A program made the position numbers and the translations under genes. The notes below the pieces were generated by a model. It had not been told where the DNA came from. It searched no databases and saw only the letters and a program-made list of their open reading frames with translations. From Siderastrea siderea (lineage: Eukaryota; Cnidaria; Anthozoa; Scleractinia; Rhizangiidae), in contig OZ034975.1 in assembly GCA_964030785.1 (NCBI GenBank), forward strand, positions 44,550,069 to 44,614,068: DNA of 64,000 bases. The letters run 5' to 3'. Numbering within the stretch: the first letter of the stretch is position 1; each line of letters starts with the position of its first letter. This document shows positions 31,241 to 45,100 of the stretch, one piece after another.

Positions 31241-31549
31241 CTGGCAATAGGGGGAATTACGCAACATTGTGCAATATTTCGCAATCGAAAAAGAGCAAAG
31301 TTCCGGGAGCCAACTGAGCTGCGTCGCGCTGACGAAGGGCTACAAAGTGCTAAAAATGTCAGCTTTCAATTTCTCTACGGTGGTTAATTTACAACTCCAT
31401 CGATATTTTCAGGCAAACCCAAATATCGTTGATATGGAGTGATTGGTATCGTAATCGGTGCACCCTTACTTTTCAGCACTTAAATTTACACTGCAAAGTC
31501 AATTCACTGAACTCTCAGGTGTACAACCATTATGCTGCCTCGTCAGTAG

Positions 31550-32360
31550 TTTTCATTTGAACGGTGATACTTAATAATTTCATCCACAGAGTCAAAAGTT
31601 AGAACCACCTTGTACAGCATAATGAACAGCACCACAGGAAAGTACTGCACAGTAGCTTTCATTTGAATGGTCACACTTTAGGATTTCACCCACAGACTCA
31701 AAAGTTAGAACCACCTTGTACAGCATAATAAACAACACCAGGATAAAGTACTGCTCAGTAGCTTTCATTTAAATGGTCATACCTAAGGATTTCATCCACA
31801 GAATCAAAAGGTAGAACCACATTATACAGCATAATAAACAGCACCACAGTCCAAGTACCGTTCTGTAGCTTTCATTTGAATGGTCGCACTTTGGGATTTC
31901 ATACACAGAATCAATAGTTAGAACCACATGGTACAGCATATTAATAAACAGCACCACAGGAAAGTACTGCTCAGTAGCTTTCAGTTAAATGGTCATACCT
32001 AACAATTTCATCCACAGAATCAAAAGTTAGAACCACCTTGTACAGCATAATAGACAGCACCACAGTCCAAGTACCGCTTTGTAGCTTTCATCTGAATGGT
32101 CACACTAAAGGATTTCACCCAGAAACTCAAAACTTAGAACCACCTTGTGAAAAAAGTACTGCCTCAAGGGTTTTAATCACAGACTAAAAGGCAAGCACCA
32201 CCATGCACAGCATAATAAACGGAACCACAGGAAAGTATTGCTGAAGAAATTCCATTTGAATGGTCAAACTTAGGGTTTCATCCAGACTCAAAAGTTAGAG
32301 CCACCTTGTACAGCATAACACTGAAACAGCACCACAAGAAAGTACCGCTTACTAACACTT
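31550..32360 (+). repeat. Minisatellite, second array
   Basis: About seven units of the same ~115-bp family as 650-1969, with the same phrases (CAGTAGCTTTCATTTGAATG, AGAACCACCTTGTACAGCAT). Confidence 0.85.
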
Positions 32361-32454
32361 TAGTCACCTATAGGGCACTTCGACATTGCTGATCCTAGCA
32401 GTATGCAGGACGCGTGTCACCACGAACTCAGTAAATATGACCTATGCTCGTCAC

Positions 32455-32531
32455 GAGTCTCCCAGTAGCTCAGTGGTTAGAGCGTCCGACCGGTGTACGG
32501 AAGGCCATGGGTTTGATTCCCGTCGGGACTC
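32455..32531 (+). pseudogene. tRNA-like SINE head (anticodon position GGT)
   Basis: GAGTCTCCCAGTAGCTCAGT starts the unit, with box A TAGCTCAGTGG, an anticodon loop CCGGTGT and box B GGGTTTGATTCCC; it ends CGGGACTC. GAGTCTC pairs with GGGACTC, but there are two extra bases before the D arm and C replaces T before the anticodon, so it is a SINE head rather than a tRNA gene. A TTTTTT stretch follows. Confidence 0.6.
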
Positions 32532-33002
32532 AGATTTTTTCTTTGTCCCACGCTCGCGACATGTTGAATATTCCATCTTTTCTTACTTGAAGACTTGTTC
32601 CGCAGGCTCAAAATGTTAAAAGTGCAACGTGCAGCAAATAAACAACACCACAAAAAAGTATTACTGAATCGGTTTCACGTATATGCAATGCAACGTGCAG
32701 GGCGTCACCAAAAGACCTCAACACTTTTCATTTGAATCATAGTCGAGGGACCGGTTAAGAAACGTTGCAAGTTTAAAAAGCCATAACAATGGCGACTCAA
32801 TTTATGTTGAAAGCACCACAACCGTGCACAATCATTTGTTTTACGTCCACACCCTACGACTGAATAACTTAATAGCAACATTTCTATTGGTTAGTTACTC
32901 ATACTAAATTCAAAACCTATTGTCGTTTGTGCAGGGTCAAGGCTAATAACGGTAACAAGAACATAAAACAAAAAAATTGTTTGAGGTTCTCAACCAGCTT
33001 CC

Positions 33003-33008
33003 TTTATT
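33003..33008 (-). terminator. Candidate polyadenylation signal of POLD3
   Basis: The complement of TTTATT is AATAAA, 124 bases downstream of the POLD3 stop codon. Confidence 0.5.
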
Positions 33009-33131
33009 AACTGTCACTGAATGAACTACATGAACTTGACACGAATCAGGCATAGGAGCAAACAAGCGTCAGAATCTCTTTAATTCGGGCTACAATGGAG
33101 AAAGTACAAAATTATTGTTACAATTATTTTG

Positions 33132-36100
33132 TTATGTCTTCTTGAAGAAACTCGTCAAAGAAGCTTGCTTGGTGCCTTTATTTTTCATGTCTGTATGTAT
33201 CCTTTTGCTTGGTTTCTTGGCTGGAGATGGCCGTTTCTCTTTCGTCGTCTGTGGTTCGGTAATTTGTACTTCATTGTCACTCGCATCTGTTGAGTCACTT
33301 TCCCAAACCTTCTCTGTAACTGCAAAACAAAACCGCCTTGTTAATCTAGAAACAAACCCTGATACATTAAAGCCAGCGGCTAGCATAATGGCGAAGCTCC
33401 TTGTATTGTAATAACCAATGCGGACAAACTCACTTGTACACAGGACTTTACTTTCCTGTTTTCAACAACTCGACAGCTCAATCTGCCTTCCTTGCAATCG
33501 TACAACAATCTTGGCTCAATATAGATCGGTCATGGTTCAATGGTAGGCATAAGAGGCCGTCACTACGAGAACACTCGACACATTACAAAAGGTCACAATG
33601 GCAAACGCTAGTCACGTGACTGAAATAGCGCGAAAAAAGAGAACGGGGACCCAGCCGCAACACTCCTAAACAACGAAAAATCAAAAGCATTCAAAGCCAT
33701 TCGTGCACTGTTAAAGATAATTACAGTGCTCCTCGAAAAAAAGCAAACAGAGGAACGCAACGGAAAAAAGGATAAGAACTAAAAGGGAATTGATTGCACT
33801 CACTCCCGGGGAAAAAGAATTACAGTACGGTAGACATTCACTATCGCGAAAACGCACGGGAAAGCAGAAATTGCTTGAAATAACGGGAGTTTGAGATAGC
33901 CAATAGTAAATAAGTTACCCCAGCCAATCACAACAAACACAAATTACTCCATGAACCAATCAGAACTTGAAGCAAATACATGTAACCGGCGCCAAGCGCA
34001 AGAAGACGTGTGCGACCAAGTCTCGATTGGTTTGAGTTTTACTTCTGATTGGTCGAGAAAGTGGCGCGAGATTTCTTAACCAATCACAAAGCGAACTAAA
34101 GCAAAACCAAAGCAAAACGCGAATTACTTTCGAGACTCAATTCAAAACCGGTCTATCAGCCAGGGGAAACGAGTTTCAGTTCAAAATAGCGGGGAATTCG
34201 AGATAGCCAGAGACTGAGCCAGAAACTCGAGACTGAGAACTCTAAACACGTCAGTATCTGACATGCTTGAAATGATTCCTGTACCATTTGAAATTGCCAG
34301 AAGAAACCGTCGTCGGTCTGATGCAAATCACTCCCACACCGGCTAAAAATGACACTTGAACACAGGTAAACCAACCTCTACATTAAATGACTACGATTGC
34401 AGCTTTGAAGCGTTCACGTTCCCTGTGCACTAAGCTACACTGGCCTCAAGTCCCATTTGGAAACCCATGCACCTACCGTGTAGCACTAAATTTTTCCGGG
34501 AGTTTAATTTTGCGAATGGGCGATTTTCTGTGTTTTGCGGGAACTAATATTTGCGATTGGGAAAAACTGGTTTTTCTTGCTGGGAATTAATTTTTGCGAT
34601 TTTCAGAAGTTGCTTTCTACTGTATTTTGAATTAAATGTATAACATTCTCGTTTTTTGAGTACAAACCATCGAATACAGGTAGATGAATAGATCTACATA
34701 CATCATACGGGTGAGCAACATGCAGATGTTTAACACTTTAATCAGTTAATCAATGGAGCATTTTCAGACCATCCCTTTCTTTAAATACTTGTAGTGTACG
34801 GACCGTAATTTAATCGTTTTATTTCTGAATGTTTTGTTTCTAATGGGTACCAACATGATTTTAATACATCACATGTAAAAGGCGATGTTTGCATATAATT
34901 TCCACAGTGGAGTTTTAATTTCTGCGGAGAAAATTTTTGAGGGAAATTTTTTTCGCGGGAACTTTTTTTTGCGGATCATGAAAAAAACCGCAGAAATCAG
35001 TGTTGTCACCAGCAGATGCAGATCGCGACCTTTGGGCAAACAACACCATGTATATCGTTAAGTGACTTCTTCGTGAGACCAACAACTATATGATACCGCA
35101 ATTTATCATTATTGCACCCACCATGATGACCGATAAACAGAGAAAGAAGACTTCTCTGAAATCTCTGTAAATCAAGGAAATACACTCACCCATGAAGCCC
35201 TCATCATTCATGTAGGTCTTGGATTTCAGTTCTCTTTTTCTCTTTCGTCGCCTGCCCGCGTCTTTCTCTGTTTGCTGAGCCTGCTGTTGTGGCAGCGGAC
35301 TCTCACTACTGTTTGATCCTTGGTCAGGGGGAGGCTTCTTATCCGCTTCAGCATTCGCCACTGTCTCCTCTGTGATAGAATAAATTACAAAGAAGCTAAC
35401 TGCGAGGCTAAGGGCCTGGCTAAACTAGCAAAGATTGTTGCGGAAACATGGTTTCCAGACATGTTTCCTTGGGTGGCTTAATTGGGAAACATGTTTTGGA
35501 AGCAAAATTTGCGTCTGTGAAGCAAAAATGTTTTTGACTTGATTCAGAAACATTTCCTTGCTTCCAAGACACAAAATTTGCTTCCGCACCACGTTTCTCG
35601 CACGGCTAAACTGGGAAACATTTACGTCTGCAGCAATGTTTCCGCAACAATGTTTCCTAATTTAGCCAGGTCCTAAGAAAAATGTATTTCTGACAACCGA
35701 GTGACGTAATATCGAACTAGCCAGCCTCATTCCCAGTCGTCCACGGTGGAAATTCAAATGAGACGTCACCCGTCGAGCCCAACGGGAAGGTTCGCTCTCT
35801 CGTGTACGGCCCGAAGCCTTACGCTGTCACTCATTAAGCGCGTAAAGGTCTAGGGACGAGGCTGATGAACTGGCGAGAAATTTTCAGATGGCACGAAAGA
35901 GAGGCTCGGGTCTTCTACATCGGTCAGTCTTCTCCATCACTGCATATTTCTTCTTCTTTTTTTTAATTTTGGAAAGGGTTAATTTTCGGTTGTTAAAATA
36001 TTTGTTCGGTGAGTATAACAGGTCAATCTTAAATGAATGCTGGATGACTGTTAATGACACTGTTACCCCTTTAACCCTAGGAGTGACCAGCATCGAAACT

Positions 36101-39100
36101 CTCCTTAGATAACACTGCTTAATCAAACATAAAGGTAATGAGAACAAAGGAAATGATCACAAGGTAGAAAAGATATTGATTGTTAAACAGATTCTCCTCA
36201 TCAGTACCATCGGAAATAAATGAAGAATAGTGTGGAGAACATGCAAGCTGATAAGTGCAAGCATTAGACCAATGTTAAGTCAATTACCATCATCGCTGCT
36301 GTCTTCCTTTGGAAGTTCTTTCATTCTCTTTCTCCTCTTCTTTGGCTTCTCTTCTGGTTCTTCGTCTACAGTGGGAACAAAATGTGAAAGGTTCACTTGA
36401 ATTTCAGGATTATCAGTGGAATGCTGTGCTGATCCATAGATCGAAGGGATGACTTTAAATCATACCAAAATAAAGACTAAAAAAGGTATAATATTTCTGC
36501 CTACCTGACTCACTTGTAACAGCTTTCTTCTTTCCTGTTTTACTGCTGTGAATGAACGACAGAAATAGCAATTACTGGTAATATGTTCCCAAAACCACAC
36601 AAACTTGAAAAAGAGAACTTCAATAAAGATCTGAACAAATAGATGGGCTCCTGACGTCTGGCAAGGCAAGGCGATAGAGTTCTATTTTTAAAAACAATAG
36701 AGTTCTTCTGTCGAAGGCACTATCGTGTGATAGGTTGCCTGAGGAAATTTGATGTTCTTAACAAATATTAGCCTGAGAATGTAGTTCGAGGCCTTGTATG
36801 ATGTTCGAACATCAAATTTCCGAGGGAACCTAATCACACACAGGGCCTGAGACAGAAAGACTCTATTGTTTTTATTGTACAATGCTAAATTTTGAGCGAA
36901 AAGTGCATGTCACATGATTGATTTCGACCAATGGGAGCACGCCAAAATTTAGTGTTCTACTATAACTCATTACATAGACCTGCAGATAACAGGATCATGA
37001 GACAAACAAAATAAATTTATTATTTGACATCCAAGTCTGTCTATTCAGGCAATAACCCATTCAGGGACGTGATTCCCAACATTATGTAAGCTACAACTAA
37101 TAATGTAAAACAAATAGACTTACAAATAGAATTATTCCATTTGTTGATTTTACCTTTTGGTCAGTTCAGCCATTTTATCATCCTCTTTTTTCTGTACCTG
37201 GAAAAAAATGTGTTTCATAAATACAAAGAAAATTGGAGAATATTATGAAAAAAAAAACACAGAAATGGGATTAAGAACAAATCAACTCAATAAAAAATAA
37301 AAGTTAAATACGGCGTTTACTGGAAATCAGTAAAATGCGGTTAATGTAACGTGATGCCCCAGGTGTGGTAGGTCAGGCAAGCTTTGTTCAACAATGCTCC
37401 ATGTGTTTTAGCTTATAAGAATTCTCATCTAAAGCTCACAATAGTGACCAGTACGCACATCATGATCTATTCTCTGGAGCATTGTACATTGTACAAGAAC
37501 ATTCACCTTTTTCTGGCCTCCCTTTGAAACCTTGTTATCTGAAAAAAGAAGACACCAACACTTAGTAGAATGCACAGTGCTTGCCATTGAAATGGACGGT
37601 ATCCACAGAAGCAATTACCAGCTCCACAAGGACCCTACTTCCTACACTAATCTAATATATTGGAAAACAGTAGGAATTAATCAGTATTAATCAGTAAGAG
37701 AACTTAAGCTTACCCTTAGAATCTGTCTTAACAGTCTTTGAAAGTTTTGAAGGCAACGGATCCTAGAACAATGAATGGTAAATGTTTCAATGTTCACTAA
37801 GAAAATGAAATTCCGGTAAAATAGCAAAATAATGTATAGCTTGCAATCTTTATGGCAGCAATTTCAGAATACCCGGCCACTTATTTACATATCTCTCAAC
37901 GCTTTAAAAAACGAGGCATATAGAAACAAAAGGATCCCTTCAAATTCAGTGAGATGCAAATAGGTGGCCAGGTATTCTAAAATCTAGCCTCTTAATGATT
38001 TCAGTTTTGTTTTACCTCTTCATCCTCAGATGACAATTCTCTGCAACAAAGAAAAATAAAAGAAAATGCAAATTTGGCAGATGCAACTTTTCCATCTTAT
38101 AACATTCAGCATTTGTTGCCCTCAACCTGTTACACATGTTTGGCTACCCTGTGGAATGATCTTAACCCTAATGCCCAGTGTCAGCATATCAATTCTCCCT
38201 ACTGGTTGTCATACATTTGTTGTAGTGCTAGTTGGAAGAAGTTGCTCAAATATCAAAAGAGTTCGTTCCAGGTGATCATTGCCTGGGGCTTAAAGGGTTA
38301 ATTGATGTTGCATGATGTTTGATGCCACTGAAAGAAATTTGAAAGTTTACCTCAGTGTATAAGAAATATCTGACAACATTTGTTTTTTCGTAAGCTATTA
38401 TTTTGCTGTAACTTTTGTTTAAGTGTTTTGTTTCCAACTTGGTTTTATGTCATCCATGAGTTTCACAGGTTCTTACACCGAGGCAAAGCCAAATTTAACT
38501 GCCACAACATGTTGAACAATCTTAAATTTTTTTGGATGGAAATGTTACATTCATTTGTCTGGGCCTTACTTAAACCTTTAACTTCTAATATCAAAATAGA
38601 AATTCTCCTTTCTTGCCTGCATACATTCTTTATAGAACTAGTTGGGAGACGTTATGAAAATATCAAGAGAATTCATCTTGGGTGATCATTTCCTTAATTC
38701 TCGTGACCTCTCTGATTGCTTGAGCATTGATATTACAAGGAGAAATACAATGCTGATCACTTTTAAACTTTTAAACCTTTCACTCCCATAGGAAAAGCTG
38801 TATTTTGGCAAATTGTTTACCGTGCAATCTCAAACCAAATTTGACGGCCCTTTTGAAAGGAGTTGTCTCAGAAAGTTCACAAATCACAAGTCAGTTCATT
38901 CTCGCTGAGATCCTTGACAATCCTGTGATAAACTGATGTGTTACTCAGTGCTTTCAATAAGCACCGACGGCCGACGAAAAGCGTAGGCTATTTCCCTAAA
39001 AAAAGTCGGCTACTTTTTGCCCTAAATTGGAGTAATTAAAGGAAGATTGTTCAAACCCCTTGTTGATACAGTCGGTTACTCTACTCAAACCAGCTGCCTA

Positions 39101-42100
39101 CTTCAATTTTTATTGAAACCCCTGTGTTACTGGTACTAGCCATTATTTTTTGTTAACATGCAGATCAGGTGAAACACATACCTCTTTTTGTCATTACTTT
39201 CAATAGTTTGATTCCGTTTCTCAGAAATAGTTTCAATTTTCTGTGAAGCATTCACTCCTTTTTCACTGCCTGTAATCCCTTGTTTCTCTGAAACCTTTTT
39301 GACTGAAAAGCCAGAAATGAACCTGAGCTAATACATGTAAAAAGCTACACTGGATTACAAGTAACATAGCCAACATGTTTCCTTGTCCCTCTATCCTCAG
39401 ATAAAGAATCTCACAAGTACCGGAAATACTGGCAAGTTTGGGACTATTAAGTTGAACAGAAGCCAAATGAATGGCTTCTTAATCAGGCAATTTACAGAGT
39501 TTGTATGGTTATAATCAACAAGGTTCCACGCACCTTGCCTGTTATCCCAGGGGAGGGGGGGGGGGAATTGGGATTTCAAGAGATGGGGAGCTATGAATGG
39601 GGACATAAATTAAAACCCCAAAAAATCCCTTGGGCTTGAAGCGAAACCCCAAAAATCCCCTGGACCAAACTGAACCCACAAAAATCCCATACTGAATTCT
39701 GGAGCCTAAAAAGTACCCAGAAGGGATTAAATGAAAATAACAAAGAACAACTGAGTTGTTTTTTGAATGTTTGTGTTTGTTATTTATTTGACATACTATC
39801 GCAATAAACTTTCCCAGATCTAGAGGTCATTCTTACAAACTACCTGAAAAAATACTTGCCAAAATCTTCTTACCCCCAAAATCCCAAACTTCGTGAATTT
39901 TAAACCCAAAAGAGTCCTTTGCACCACCCCATCACGTGAAATCCAGAGTACCCTCCCTGGTCCATCATTTATCATCTCACAGTATCCAACAAGTGTGAAT
40001 CAGTAGTCAAGAATAATCACTGTTCTATCAAATTTTCATCTTCAGTAATCATTGCTGAATTGTTTGCCACACTTTTGGAAAAAAAAATTATAATCTGATT
40101 CTTGGCAACAACTTTACTTGAATGCCCCAGCTCAAGGTTGCCATCGCATAAAAGTTTCTTACAAGGCAAAAAGCCAGGTTTATTCGCTGGTAAACTGTGT
40201 GGGGTTAACCAGTATAAAAGATAGAGATTCAATTATTGAGTGATTAACTGACAGAGTTATGCACCTGTTGTATTATGGCCAAAGAATGATTTCAAGCTCC
40301 CTGCTTTGCTGCTGTCGGGTTTGGTTTGAGCAGCTTTTGACTGATGACAGAAAATACAACTTACAGTTAGGCATCCTGTACAATGGCAAAAACCATCTGC
40401 AATCAGAAATACATAGCTTGCATAAGCCTTGCCAAAACCCTCAGACTATAAGAGACATCTACAGTGTATTTTCCAAACATGAAACCATGACCAATACTAC
40501 TTCAAACGAAAAGAAAAAGGAAGGCAGAGTGGTCCGAAAAGTCTCTTGGCAGGAGGTCTAAAATTACTGAATTCTAAATGTATTTAAATAAAGGTTAACT
40601 GTATCTCTGCAGCAGACTCAGCCTTCCAAAGAGTTAAAACCACACTATACCTTTCTTACATCTATAGATGATCAAACAGACCTGATATCCTGGTCCCCAT
40701 AAAAATAATATCTATTTCTGGCCATCAACTTTACTTGTGTCATCTTCTTTTAAGCTGGCATAATTAACCTCAGTTTTCATTTTCATTAGGGGGAGGTATT
40801 TACCCAATATATTCCCCCAGACTTGAAGAAAAATTCTAGTGCCAACCATTGTGTTGTGCCAGAAAATATCCATACCCCACCCCCACACCCCACCAACATA
40901 TGTTTGTTTGTTTTTTTTTTGTTTGAACCTGGAAATTCTGGAAATTCCTGTTTAGCTTGACTTTCTCCATTAAAAGTTTGGCCTTTTTGAGGCCTCCACC
41001 CCCACCCCCTTAGAATTTCCAATGACCATCCATGGGGAGGGAATGGATATTTTCTGGAACCACACATTTAATGGCTGCTACTAACTGGGGCTCGAATCAT
41101 TATAGGATCAGTATGACAATAAGCTAAGACCAGAACATATGCCAGACAACACGTAACAGCCTATAAACATGGATTTTCAAGTTAAAATATATTATTAAAA
41201 TTTTTTAGTACTCTTAGACTAGAGTTTTACATACCTTGTCATCTTTATCATGTGGTGCATCTTCCAATTTTCTACTGTTTCCTTTTTCATTTTTTGATGC
41301 TGATGGCTTTGCTGCAAACATCTCCAGTGCTGACATCTGTCCTTTTTTTGCTTTGGCACCTGAAGCCTAATTTTAAGTCAAAAATAAACCTCAGTCTGTG
41401 GTCACATTCTGCCTGCTAAATTAATTTATAATAAAGTTTCGATATAACGCGCGCTCTGATTGGTTGAAACAGCGTGCCTTATCAGAGTACAGATGCACGG
41501 AGTAGCCCGTGATGCCATTCTGCGCGTGCTGGCAAGCTGAAATCCTTTCTTGCGCGCGCTTGCAAGCTGTGAAAAAAACTTGATTTCTTGCAATTAAAAG
41601 CCAGTTTCTTTACAAATGTGAGCAAAGCTTTATTATAAAACAAATAAAAAAGCCAAAAACCGTGCTTTGTTCTCTGATAAAGCACTCAACGAAGTGACGA
41701 GAGCACTCAAGAAGTGGGGAGAAGCACTCGCCTGCGGCTCGTGTTCACCCTACACTTCTTTCGTGCTGTCGTCACTTCCTTGCGTGCTTTATCACAGAAC
41801 AAAGCACGGTTTTGGCTTTTTTATTTGTTAATTAGAACTGTTTCAAAAATTTTTTATTTATGGAACCCAGTACCTTGGTTTTTTGTTCTGTTCCCAAAGT
41901 AGATGGTCCTGATAATTAACCAAAAGCACCAAAAAATTAATGTTGAGAAGAAAATGAGAAGAATATCCATCAATATAGAAAATTTTATATTTAACAGAAT
42001 AACTAATAATCATAATATATTATTATGATTTTCCTGTACCTTTAGGACTGTGACTTGAACCAGATTCACCATTCACCATTTTAGAGGTGGAACTTCTGTT

Positions 42101-45100
42101 GTCATCATGTAATACTCCATTAACTTTGTGGGCATCCCTCCCTCTGTGAACTCCATTATCTGCAAGTCGCTTTGCAGCAGGACAATAAATATGACTCCAC
42201 CTAGCAACATCAAAAACATTTATCTCTGCTTACTTTAAGTTGTGTATGCAAATAGCAAAATACTTCATTTTATCTTAGTTTACCTAAACACATTGGACAT
42301 TAAACAATGGAGTTCCTAACTTTTAACACTCTGGAATTAATGTAGCTGTAGCTGACTCTCTTCAAAAGCCCACATTTCTAGGTATTTCAAATTCAGTCTG
42401 GATTCATTGAGGGTAACAGGTTTACCAGTCATTCAAATAAGATTATACATGTAAGCATGGCTTGATCATCTTGTTAAACAAAGATTCAGTTTTATTTTTA
42501 TTGATTCATTTATTGCTCTACATGGACATGTACAGTACTGCATACCATAAAATCCCAGTTATAAGCCCCCTCCAGTTTTTTGCCCACTCGGTTACAGGCC
42601 CATCTACCTGTTAACAAACTATTTTCCAATTATAAGCCCCCCCCCCCTGGATATAAGCCCCCTCCATTTATCCTTGTTCCTTTATTCATATTAAGTACTT
42701 TTACAGAACAAAGTACAACTTTAAATTGAAAATTAGGAATTAAAGTATAATGCAAGTAGAGAGCAGAATAATAATTTTGATCATACTGATGTTATAAATT
42801 GTATTGAACGAAATTTGTTCCAAAAAATGATATTGAACTAAATTCCTGATTTCTTGTGACACCTCAAAGCCTAAAGACATGAGTAATGGCAACCGTATTT
42901 GGATAGTGCTAATATGTTAGTCTTAACTTACTTCTCATCTGCTCATTCCGAAACATTTTTTTGTACCCCTTACAAGCCCCCTGTTTATAAGCCCACCCAA
43001 AACCCCTTACGAACTAACCAGGATTTTACGGTACTTGATTGTAAAGGTCATACCTATTGTCCTTACTATTGTGTTGTTGTTGTATGTCGTAGTCAACCGT
43101 GTACAATGAATTGGAATCCTAAAAATAGCACACAATTAATGTACAACTATACAAATTAAGGACAAGTAAAATATCAAGGAGTTTGCAGACAAAATTTCAA
43201 AATTAATATATATTTAAGTATTTTGCATTGGTTAATCTGACCTTTAATCTGCATTTCTGTATGCTGTAAATGTGTAAAGAAGTCACAACAGAGAAGGCCT
43301 TCTTAGTGTCTGAAAAAGGAAGATATCATACAATACATACATCACAATGCTGACTGAACAAGGCACTACTGCTGTTGATGTTTTGCAGGCAATCTTGATT
43401 TCAGACAACAATTAAGCCATTTGTGTTTTATACATACCTTCAAGATCTTTATCGTGGGTAATGACATACCGATGAACCTGAAACAAAAATACTCACTTTG
43501 AGCAAGCAGTAACCAATGTGCATGACGCTCTACAAAATAATACACAATGTTGAGAAATTTTCCTGTTCCTCGTGCTTTCTTCCACCTTAAGGTCATGTAG
43601 TGGTTAGTGCAAGTACTGGACTCAATCAGAGGATATGAGGTTCAAGGATGGTGTCTGCATTGTGCCACATTGTTTCCTTGGATAACAACGACACACAAAT
43701 GTTTACCAGTGAAAAACTTTATGGGAGTACCCTATGGTGGACTAGCACCCCGCTACATTCTCCTAGTTGCTTCATGCCATAGAAACCTGGGGTTAAGGGC
43801 GGAGACTCTTAACTACAGATCTGGCGTTGTTGCTAAGGTATTATCTCAGATTGTATTTTGTCGTGTTCTGTTTTGCAGCATTTTGTGCTGCTAGATTGAT
43901 GAAAAGTATGAGGATTAATCCCCTGAATTTTAAAATTCAATGTGCAAACACAGCTAGTACCAGTCCCCAACTGTGCATTAGAAAGGAAAATCCCTAAAAC
44001 TTGGAAGAAAAGAGCCAAGGTTCCCATTTTTTTTGCGAATCAGAGATAAATCGGGTAACATAAATAACAGAAAAACTGTGGTATAAAATGTATAAATTTA
44101 TGTACTTATGACCTGCATCTTAATGATCGTTAAATGTTGGCATCATTTTTAATAACTAAAACTTTACGCCATTTGTGTTTTAGGCTTTTTCTGTACCGGT
44201 CATGTGACCTGCCAAATATGGCTGTGACTTGAGAACCTTGAAAATGTCTCTCATTATGCAAATATGGCCAAGCAGCTTATCTGTGGAAGTTAGGGTTTTC
44301 AAGATAGGACCATTAGGAACTTTCCATAGCAAAAATATGGTAGTTACATGTGAGAGTCTCCCCCCTTAAGTGGTGGTTGACAGTTCTTTTGGGCAGCAAC
44401 TGCAAATTGATGGACTGGAGTGCATTTTTTAATTGACATGTGGTAATGCAAATGAGAAAGGCTATTACCCTTTAAGCCCCAATATCAATATGCATATTCT
44501 CCTTAGTGTTCTCCATACATTTCTTATGGTATTAGTTGGGAGAATTTGCACAAACATCAAGACATTTCATGCTTGGTGATCAGTTCCTTTACTCTTATGA
44601 CCTGACTGATTGATTTCGATTGATTTTTGTTGTTGTCAAGTAGTGATACCGTAACCCTGGTAAAAATTCTGCCCAGGATCCTAATAAGATCCTATATAAG
44701 ATCCTGTAGGATCCTGTAGGATCCTGTTAGGATCCTGTTTAAGATCCTATAGGATCCTACAGGATCCTGTAGGATCCTACAGGATCCTAAGCAGGATCCT
44801 ATAGGATCCTATAGGATCCTACAGGATCCTAAACAAGATCCCACAGGATCCTAAACAGGATCCTGGCCAATCTTAAGCAGGATCCTGAAAGACTTTACAG
44901 GATCCTGAGTAGGATCCTAAACAACATGGTGCCATTTAGGATCCTGGGTAGGATCCTGTGTGAACTTACAGGATCCTATAGGATCCTAGAAAATCCTGTA
45001 GGATCCTGTATAGGATTTCTACCAGGGAAGGAGAAATTTGATGCTTGTCACTATTGTACTGATGTACTGTAGCCAGCAATTTTGCTACCCATAGCTAACA

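Larger units (their letters stand above)
18809..31275 (-). repeat. Right arm of the giant imperfect inverted repeat
   Basis: This is the inverse counterpart of 6836-16235. It is longer because of the 4.4-kb TTAA element (22092-26527), expansion of the Asp-rich repeats (27964-29958) and an unmatched block at about 30775-31235. It preserves empty sites for the left-arm insertions: near 21650 for the tRNA-like array and near 30700 for the SINE. Confidence 0.85.
30650..32830 (+). mobile_element. Terminal-repeat element B
   Basis: It is in the same orientation and order as element A: a T-rich start, GATGCTGATTATCATTTCA, the AATAGGGGGAATTACGCAAC block (31248), a minisatellite (31550-32360), a CGACATTGCTGATCCTAGCA block (32380), a tRNA-like unit (32455-32531) and ATAACAATGGCGACTCAATT (32784). 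It lacks the Gypsy element and the inverted terminal block of element A. A stretch rich in TTTCCAGGA words (31130-31240) is an extra insertion. Confidence 0.6.

Noticed and set aside
40017..40232. Possible extra POLD3 exon
   Set aside because: No donor after the open stretch and the phase does not fit; exons 9 and 10 join in frame without it.
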